Shown here one piece after another: positions 57,345 through 64,000 of a stretch of DNA of 64,000 nt (the stretch's first letter is position 1; the number at the start of each line of letters is the position of its first letter). The stretch comes from Coccinella septempunctata (taxonomy: Eukaryota > Arthropoda > Insecta > Coleoptera > Coccinellidae), in NCBI RefSeq assembly GCF_907165205.1, contig NC_058193.1:32811521-32875520 (forward strand), in the 5' to 3' direction. Under the pieces are notes generated by a model, which was not told the origin of the DNA, made no database searches, and worked only from the letters and a program-made list of their open reading frames with translations. Position numbers and translations under genes: made by a program.

Positions 57345-58810
57345 ATGTTTGTTATGGCAGAATTTAGTATTTAATTTTGCTATGTCCGAACAACTTGGCC
57401 GTTCTACAAAACTCTGAATTCCATTTGTCAGCCAAATTTCGATGAAACAATCGATCAATCATGTGCTCTTCATAGATAAGCGGTCCATTTCCGAATGCTC
57501 TGTCATCTTCCCATTCGATTTGCAAAATACTGATAGGTTCCGAAAATTATATTGAATTACTCTATTTACCAATTTACCGATTCGTTCCTCCATCCAAACA
57601 CGGCAAGGTTTAATGATTCATTCCCGTAAATATATATCTGTTTAACAGATTTGCATCCGCCTAGACTCTATAATGGTTTGTCATCTAAAAATATTTCGCC
57701 AAATTCTTTCCACTAGGCAACTAGGCAGAAGCGCTTCTAAAAATAATAGACCGATTTCAAAGCACACCTCGGAAATAGAAACTAACAGATTGCCCACTTC
57801 AAATAATTATAACGCATTGTTATTGTCCACCCCACTTCATCCAGAAAAAACTTGATTTGGATTTTTTTCCTTGTCAAGATTTAGATGGGCCAATAGATGA
57901 TCAAAATCATCAACAAAGACGTAGATGTAGTTCTGTCTGAAATAGACAGGAGGTTGTTGATTTATGTTGAAGGAACCTTGAAATTTGACTTCAGAAACCC
58001 ATTGGTTCGATAAATTGCTAATTATTTTATTTATCTCCATGTATTCGGTAGGAAAATGTAAGTGTTAACCATTGTGTGAATTGGAATATTCATATCGAAC
58101 TCCTAATAAAGAAAAATAGAATGACAACAACAAATATTAATGAAAGAGATGCTTTGAAATTTGAATAATAACTCATTCAATGTACATCGTACGTATTCAG
58201 ATATGAAAATTTCATAAAGGAAACGCGTGGATGAAAATTTAGGTTCATGCCCGTGGGTTTATCAATGTATTGGATTTTTTGTGCGTGTAAATTAAATGAC
58301 AGAGAATTCCCTCTTCAACAACTTTTATTTTATTACTTTGTCACAAATAATATGAAAAATTCAGTGATAGCTTGTGCTCTGGAGTAAATTCCTGATGAAA
58401 TTCTCAGTCTAGATTCAATAAAAAGTTATCCATATGCAATAACACATGAATTTTGTCGTAAAACTCATATTACATATATTTTTCATCCCCTACAGTCAGG
58501 ATGTTTGTGTGGGTCGCAAATCAAGCTGAGAACTTTCATGTCCCCTATGTTATTCTCGTGAGAATATCACCTACATACAATTCCAAAATTATTAGACTGG
58601 CATTCATAAGTTGTCGATGCTAATCAGAAAATTTATTTTTTTATGAGTGCAGCACTTCAGTTGAGGAAACTCATGCCATTATAGCTGAACATCTTGTCTC
58701 CCAAACCTTAATTTTGAGCTCTAGAATATCCAAACGAAACCATCGCTTTTCTTGATCGGCTTCGAGTATATTATGCTTCGGGAAAACCATAAGAAATTAT
58801 ACGTTCGACA
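57345..58810. other. Gene-poor region, nothing coding seen
   Basis: About 1.5 kb of AT-rich sequence without element ends or a convincing exon. Confidence 0.3.
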
Positions 58811-58853
58811 ATTGCAATATAGCTATTATTACAACTAGGGAAATATGAACAGT

Positions 58854-58927
58854 ATATTTCCCGAGGTTGTCAAAGTTACATCCCGAGGGCGGAGCCCGAG
58901 GGATGTATAGACAACCGAGGGAAATAT
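58854..58927. repeat. Long imperfect hairpin left of the recombinase gene
   Basis: ATATTTCCCGAGGTTGTC pairs with GACAACCGAGGGAAATAT, and inside it ACATCCCGAGGGC pairs with GCCCGAGGGATGT across a GGA loop. The stem is far more GC-rich than its surroundings. It could be a recombinase or replication site, or a transcript structure. Confidence 0.8.
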
Positions 58928-59115
58928 ATTCATATTTCCCGTGGTGTAATCAATAGTTTTTTTCTGATTGAAATAATCTGTTATGGGGAAATCATTGTTA
59001 GATTGTATATTTTTGTAATAATTAAATTTTTAACGTTGCTATGGGCCATGTTTCTGAAAATCATGGTTGACTGGTTTCATTTTGACGTCTTGTCAGAAAT
59101 AAAATTATTGAAATA

Positions 59116-60331
59116 ATGTCGAACTACGTCGAAACTCAATCGGCAAAAGCCCGTGAATCTTTGGTTCCGGCCAAATCTCAAGCTGCCTACAGTAGAGAGT
59201 ACGATTGCTTTCAGGAGTGGAAAAGAAAAAATTTGGTGGACGGTGTGAGCGATAATATTTTGTTAGCATATTTCCAAATTTGGTATGTTGCTCTGATTCT
59301 TGTTATTCTTGATGTATGATTAATTCATTCGATCCCTAGTCGCAGAAATATTCACCAAACACGTTATGGCCGAAACTATCGATGTTAAGATCAATGCTAC
59401 ATTTGAAGGAAAAAACTGATGTCAAATTATTCGATGAAGTCGAAGCATTTGTTCAGAACAAAAATAAAGGATACGTTCCTAAAAAATCAGCAGTGTTGTC
59501 CCGGGAGCAGCTCAAGACATTCTTGAGTGAAGCTCCTAATGACGTTTTTTTGATGTATAAGGTAAAAGTTTAATTTTGATTTCCTCTGTTTATAAGATTT
59601 TTACATTCACAATTTTGAAGGTTGTTTTAATAATGGAAATCTTTGGCGCCTGCAGAACACAAGAGCTGGTGAATATGCTATCTTCAGATATCGAAGATCG
59701 TGGGTCGGTAATCATAATTAAAGTCTCAAAAACTAAGAATGATATAAAGAGAATATTCACTATAATTGATGAAGAAGATCTGGGTGCTGCTCGTTTGGTG
59801 CGGGAGTATTCGGCGTTGCGTCCGCAAGGCGTTCTTAGGTTCTTCGTAGCTTATAGAGATAAGAAGTGTACTCTTCAGCCTGTCGGCAAAAATACCTTCG
59901 GAAAAATTCCGAGTAAGGTTGCTGAATGGTTGGGATTAGATAATCCGAAAATGTATACAGGCCATTGTGGAAGACGAACATCTGCGACTTTGGTTGCCGA
60001 TGCGGGAGCCTCAATGACAACACTCAAGAGACATGGTGGTTGGAAAAGTTCGTCTGTTGCAGAAGGCTATCTGGCTGACAGTATGCTGCACAAAAATAAG
60101 GTAGCGAAGATGATAGCAGGTGTGGAGGGAGAGCCATCTGCAGCATCACAGTCTTTGAAGACCGTTTTGGGAGAATCGTCCGAGACTGCTGCTGCACGGA
60201 ATGTTCTCAAGAAAACTGTAGTCTCGTCGACGAATAATTATGAACAAGATATTTCTTCTTCCTTTGTATCTGGTGGAAAAACTTTCAGTGGAAATTTCAA
60301 CAATTGCAGTTTCCATTTTGTTACTAAATAA
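59116..60331 (+). CDS. Tyrosine recombinase (Crypton-like), ~365 aa, two introns
   Basis: Exons 59116-59282, 59340-59561 and 59621-60331, with introns of 57 and 59 bp. The N-terminal part (SQAAYSREYDCFQEWKRKN, SPNTLWPKLSMLRSMLHL) resembles a core-binding SAM-like domain. The catalytic domain shows the Arg in ACRTQEL, a Lys in SKTKND, HxxR in GHCGRRTSAT, the HGGW block (KRHGGWKSSS) and the Tyr nucleophile in AEGYLADS. Such enzymes cut and rejoin DNA through a 3'-phosphotyrosine. A Gln/Ser-rich tail follows. The second intron is phase-perfect. The first is not: exon 1 ends with two extra bases while exon 2 starts in phase 0, so one G seems to be missing at the junction ATTTG|GTATG. All catalytic residues are intact, so the copy may be recently disabled. 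Tail signals: AATAAA near 60326. Confidence 0.82.
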
Positions 60332-60357
60332 AGAAATAAAATATGATTTGACGTTTC

Positions 60358-60410
60358 ATATTTCCCTAGGGAAATATGAACTGACATTCCATATTTCCCT
60401 AGGGAAATAT
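60358..60410. repeat. Two perfect 20-bp palindromes ATATTTCCCTAGGGAAATAT
   Basis: The palindrome occurs at 60358-60377 and 60391-60410, just past the recombinase stop. The same half-site forms the palindromes left of the gene. These are candidate recombinase binding sites. Confidence 0.85.
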
Positions 60411-60484
60411 GAGTGTGTTATGACACATGGTAACTAAGGCGATATAGCTCAATATTGGTTCGATCAGAAAAAAAAGATTTATCG

Positions 60485-61595
60485 ACATCACTAACAATTC
60501 GGATCTTTATACCTCCCAAAAACGCTATTCGTTTCGTTTTAACGTTTATCCATATTCATGATCCGCTTGCCTACCTTTGTTTGTGGCATATTTACGGATT
60601 TTATGCAAATGAGGATAGTTAGAAATTCTATACTGCCAATTTTACGACGGTTTTCACGTTCGACGTTAGGGAAAGCTCATACCACGGAAAACCCTCCGAG
60701 TTTAAACGAAACTTGTGTGAACTGAATTGGGTTGAACATTATCGTCGATAGCCTTTATACAGAGTATCCAAAATTGCTTGATTTTGGCTGTTTCTGGTAC
60801 TTCTAGATAGGTAAAAACGTTGAAGGGAGTCCTGGGCTCGATTTACGTGAAAACTGCATTAGTGGATACGGTTTAAAGATATCTTCATTCGTCTGCAAAC
60901 TCCCCCTCATCATTAGCCTACAAGATGTCCATTGTATGAAGCAGATGAATACCTTTTATTGAAAGCCAGTGGCGGCATCGAAGTAGTAGCTAAATCGATG
61001 CGACATCTAGCGTTCAACGACCTAAGCTTTCTCATACATGGCAACTCAAAGTGTAGACTTCTGCCAGTCCGATTTATTTCGTTATTCTTTGGAAAATTGG
61101 TGAATATGTCGACAGAAACGAGAAAAGATAATACAACATCTGAATGATAAAAGTTAGCGTGAGATTCGAAGCAATTCCTTCTAATATCCGGACGTGGGAA
61201 AAGCAACTCTAGACAGACGTGGCGACAAATGAGATTTCTTCTTCGGAGAGCTGAGTAAATCCGTAATCCTCCGTCTGAAATATGTCATTCTAACTCCACA
61301 AGACTCGAGAATATTGGACAAAACGAGAACGGAATGCTCAAAGTATATATTTTCCAATATTGCATATTTCGCTGCGGAACCCTTTCACTGTCGATATATC
61401 GAACGATGACACGAAAAGCTGCCTTCAATACGACAAAATGGAATTGCGCAACTGTTTAGGGGTGAATTTTGTCGATTGTGGCGAAAGCTTCTGGATATTG
61501 AACTGGTTGGGGGTAGGATCCTCTCAATGCTTAAAAAATAATGATAAATCATCGATGTGAGGTCAGGAATCCATAATCATCGTGGTCACCCATTC
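60485..61595. other. Gene-poor spacer
   Basis: A perfect octamer ATGCAAAT lies at 60603-60610. Opposing frames near 60913-61206 have no domain. It may include the degraded 5' part of the non-LTR element that follows. Confidence 0.3.
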
Positions 61596-61597
61596 AG

Positions 61598-62745
61598 GTG
61601 CTGTACTTCATCACTACTGCTTGGCTTTTCTTAACCAACACTGGAATAAAACAAGGCTGCGTATTAGCGCCTTCACTGTTCAATATTTTCGTCATAGCTG
61701 TCTCGATAATTGCTTACATGAGTATGCCTGTAAAGGGTTTTGGAATAAAATTCAGATTTGATCGAAGCCTATTTAACCTGAAGCGCCTCAGAGCAAAAAC
61801 CCGTACAAAGTTTATCATGGAACAATATGCAGACGACTGCGCACTTATAGCTAGCAGCTCAAAGGATCTACAGATAATGTTGGACACCTATATACATATA
61901 TACGAAGCTTTAGGCCTTAGACTCAATATTTTGACAAAACCAAAATCCTGGTCCGCCAGAAAGCCTTCAAACAGACATCAGCCTGCAGGATGAAACTCTA
62001 GAACAGGTCGAGCAGTTCAAATACTTGGGAAGCTTCATAAATACTAGGGCGTACCTGGACACGGAAATACACAACCGTATCAATTCAGCATCACATGCAT
62101 TCTGGAAGGACAGAGTGTTTCAAAATCACGACCCCAATCTGAAGACCAAGACAGCGAAAGCTGGACGCCCTACAGACGATATATTGAACAGCTTGAACAA
62201 ACGCAACGTCATCTAAGACAAATAATGCACATCAGATGGTTCCACAAAGTTTCAAACGCGGAAGTCTTGCAACGCGCGAGTTGTACAACAATTGAGACTC
62301 AAGTACCGAGAGCCCGACTCAGATGGAGCGGCCACATTCTGAGGATGCGAGACACAAGACTCCCCAAAATAGCTCTGTATGGCTAATTCACAGAGGTAGC
62401 TCGGAAACTAGGAGGCCAGTATAAGCGGTTTAAGGATATACTGCATCAATCCCTAAAATCTGTTATCACCAATCATTACTGGGAAAAACTGGCCTTAGAT
62501 AGATCACAGTGGAGGTCTTTGGTCCACAGTTATAATGGAGACCCGAGTAGAATACAGCGGTGGTCAGATCTGGTTGGTGACTACCCATGCCCGGAGTTTG
62601 GAAGGATCTGTGTTGGACACGGTTGGGTCTCTTCAGTCACAGGAGGGCACATGGTCGCAAATTTTTAAGAAAGCGAAGACACTTTGAAGAAGAAGGTGTA
62701 TGGTCCCCTCATCATTTTGAAAGAGTCTACTTAAATCTTCTAATT
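61598..62745 (+). mobile_element. Decayed non-LTR retrotransposon, 3' half (reverse transcriptase and C-terminus)
   Basis: Conserved pieces occur in order across frameshifts: the RT block GIKQGCVLAPSLFNIFV (61640), the catalytic box EQYADDCALIA (61820), LEQVEQFKYLGSFINTRAYL (62010), then after a small deletion ESWTPYRRYIEQLEQTQRHL (62157), RLRWSGHILRMRDTRLPKIA (62310) and RLGLFSHRRAH (62615) with a degenerate Cys/His finger. The block order matches RTE/CR1-type LINEs; the exact clade is uncertain. There are at least two frameshifts, an in-frame stop after IALYG and a deletion near 62150, so it is dead. No endonuclease domain is seen. Confidence 0.85.
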
Positions 62746-62749
62746 CAAT

Positions 62750-64000
62750 TAGTACTTTTTTTAGCTGTTATATGCCATGGTGGAAAGGAAGACTTATGGC
62801 ACCTCTAGTTGGCGTTTGTATTAGTGGAGATTATGCTCCTCAAGTGGTAACCTTTAAGAGGCAAAACCTGATAGGAACCGCACTTTCAGGAGTGTGAAAC
62901 TCCCAAGTTGTTGTTCGAATACTTACTGAAAAATCTCTCATACATCCTTAGGATAGTTCTTCATCCTGTCCATAGCAAAAGATATGAGCTGTAAGTGGCA
63001 TTTACATATCATTGGACCTGATAGCTCAAAGTGAGCCAAGCGCCTCTGCTTTCTGCATTATCTATCTAGAAAAAGTATATCTGGCTTTATTTCGTGGATT
63101 TGTCTAGTGGTTGGAAAAGCATAATTCCAACATATGCGAGCTTTGTCATTCTCAACAACTGCTTGAATATCATTCTAGAGGTACATATATTAACACTGGT
63201 TCTCTGTCTACGCCATAAGCTTCTCTTATATGTAGATAGAGAATTTGGAATGCACTCTGATGGATCATGGACTCTACATGAAGGCAGAATGTGCATAACA
63301 GTTTCATGCTGATCAGGACCTGCTCTGCAAGGTGTTGTTTTATTTATTCTCCTTATAACGTCCAGTATTTGTAAGCTATTACCAAAAATGAAGGATTATT
63401 TCCCTTGTAAGCCATGGTCTTTGAAACTCTTGAAATAAACAGAGTGCAGATGTTTACTCACATATGATCTTCGAGTAGTTTCTTCAGTTGTGCTTGTCTT
63501 CTTTATTCTGAGCTGTTCTAAATAGAAGGCTCCTTGATTCCTGATTTAATTATCTGCTACCATCCTCGAGAGGAGGTCTTCACTTCTCAAAATCCTTATT
63601 GCCATTTCCAACCATTTGTTCATGGTATTGGTAGTCCAAACTTCTCAACCCCCCTGCATTGGAAGAAGGTATATCCTTTGTATCGAAGTGTAAGGATGTG
63701 GCGTTGAACTGAAAAGATCAAAATGCTCCCTTCATCATCAATTTCCACCCCCAGCAACATAGAGACAAAACCAGAATACCATGCCCCAAATTAATCCCAA
63801 GACTGAACGTCTTCAGACGACAGAAATCACGTCATTCCAAGTTAGACGAACCCATTAACCCTGTCGAAATCTTTCCAAAATGCACTTATGGCAGAAACAA
63901 CAACAAATTAGGAAAAAAGCCGCATACTTCGTCCTGCATTATCTAACCGTCCGCACTGGGGGAGCAAATCAGCTGGTCCGCCAGAATGCACCCCGGGCCA
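62750..64000. other. Right-edge region, possible second LINE fragment on minus strand
   Basis: Minus-strand 63087-63335 reads CRAGPDQHETVMHILPSCRV, resembling the C..C...H.....H...C motif at the end of many LINE reverse transcriptases. The rest, up to the window edge, shows nothing I can name. Confidence 0.25.

Larger units (their letters stand above)
58835..60479 (+). mobile_element. Crypton-like tyrosine-recombinase element with palindromic flanks
   Basis: The recombinase gene (59116-60331) is bracketed by repeats. The 16-bp direct repeat CTAGGGAAATATGAAC lies at 58835-58850 and 60366-60381. Palindromes of the half-site GGGAAATAT lie at both sides (58838-58862, 58919-58940, 60358-60377, 60391-60410). 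A looser inverted pair, TAGTTTTTTTCTGATTGAA (58954) and TTCGATCAGAAAAAAAAGAT (60459), also brackets the gene. The exact borders are ambiguous: the left palindromes lie outside the left member of the inverted pair, the right ones lie inside. Confidence 0.65.

Overview
The window looks like a nuclear genomic segment from an insect. It is AT-rich, carries short GT-AG introns, several families of TA-flanked inverted-repeat elements, mariner and hAT relics, and a short (TTAGG)n tract. A beetle is my best guess, but this is inference and no single gene proves it.

The host genes lie in the first 17 kb. From left to right they are: a minus-strand short-chain dehydrogenase/reductase (SDR) gene cut by the left edge (exons 165-1499); a minus-strand WD40-repeat gene (2113-5562) with an in-frame stop in its first exon; a plus-strand 18-exon BTB-BACK-IQ-Kelch gene (5602-12436), head to head with the WD40 gene across only 39 bp; and a second complete minus-strand SDR gene (13012-16889). 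The second SDR is a paralogue of the first, and its last intron holds a satellite-like array with a ~176-bp period. All 18 exons of the Kelch gene and all 4 exons of the second SDR join in compatible phase.

From 17 kb to the right edge the window is gene-poor. It holds a pyrimidine-skewed 14/15-bp minisatellite with a ~440-bp higher-order duplication (20.5-22.05 kb), a TA-flanked MITE-like element with repeated subterminal motifs (23.5-24.4 kb), a degenerate mariner with terminal inverted repeats (25.2-26.5 kb), and GC-rich islands. At 38.3-38.6 kb there is a CRE/TATA promoter with an apparent untranslated first exon and a perfect splice donor. An internally deleted hAT element with a perfect 8-bp target duplication (46.0-47.7 kb) and a second truncated mariner (48.4-49.4 kb) follow. 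At least seven copies or fragments of one inverted-repeat family, with ends ACAGGGTGAGTCTTTGACTC, are scattered through the window.

The most unusual locus is at 58.8-60.5 kb. It is a tyrosine-recombinase gene with two short introns and a visible R..K..HxxR..W..Y catalytic constellation, flanked by repeated palindromes built from the half-site GGGAAATAT, a long hairpin and a 16-bp direct repeat. It resembles a Crypton-like mobile element with candidate recombination sites. A decayed non-LTR retrotransposon (61.6-62.7 kb) follows.

Functional coupling between the genes is limited. The WD40 and Kelch genes probably share a promoter region, and the two SDRs look like locally duplicated paralogues now separated by those two genes. 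No tRNA, rRNA or CRISPR could be supported.
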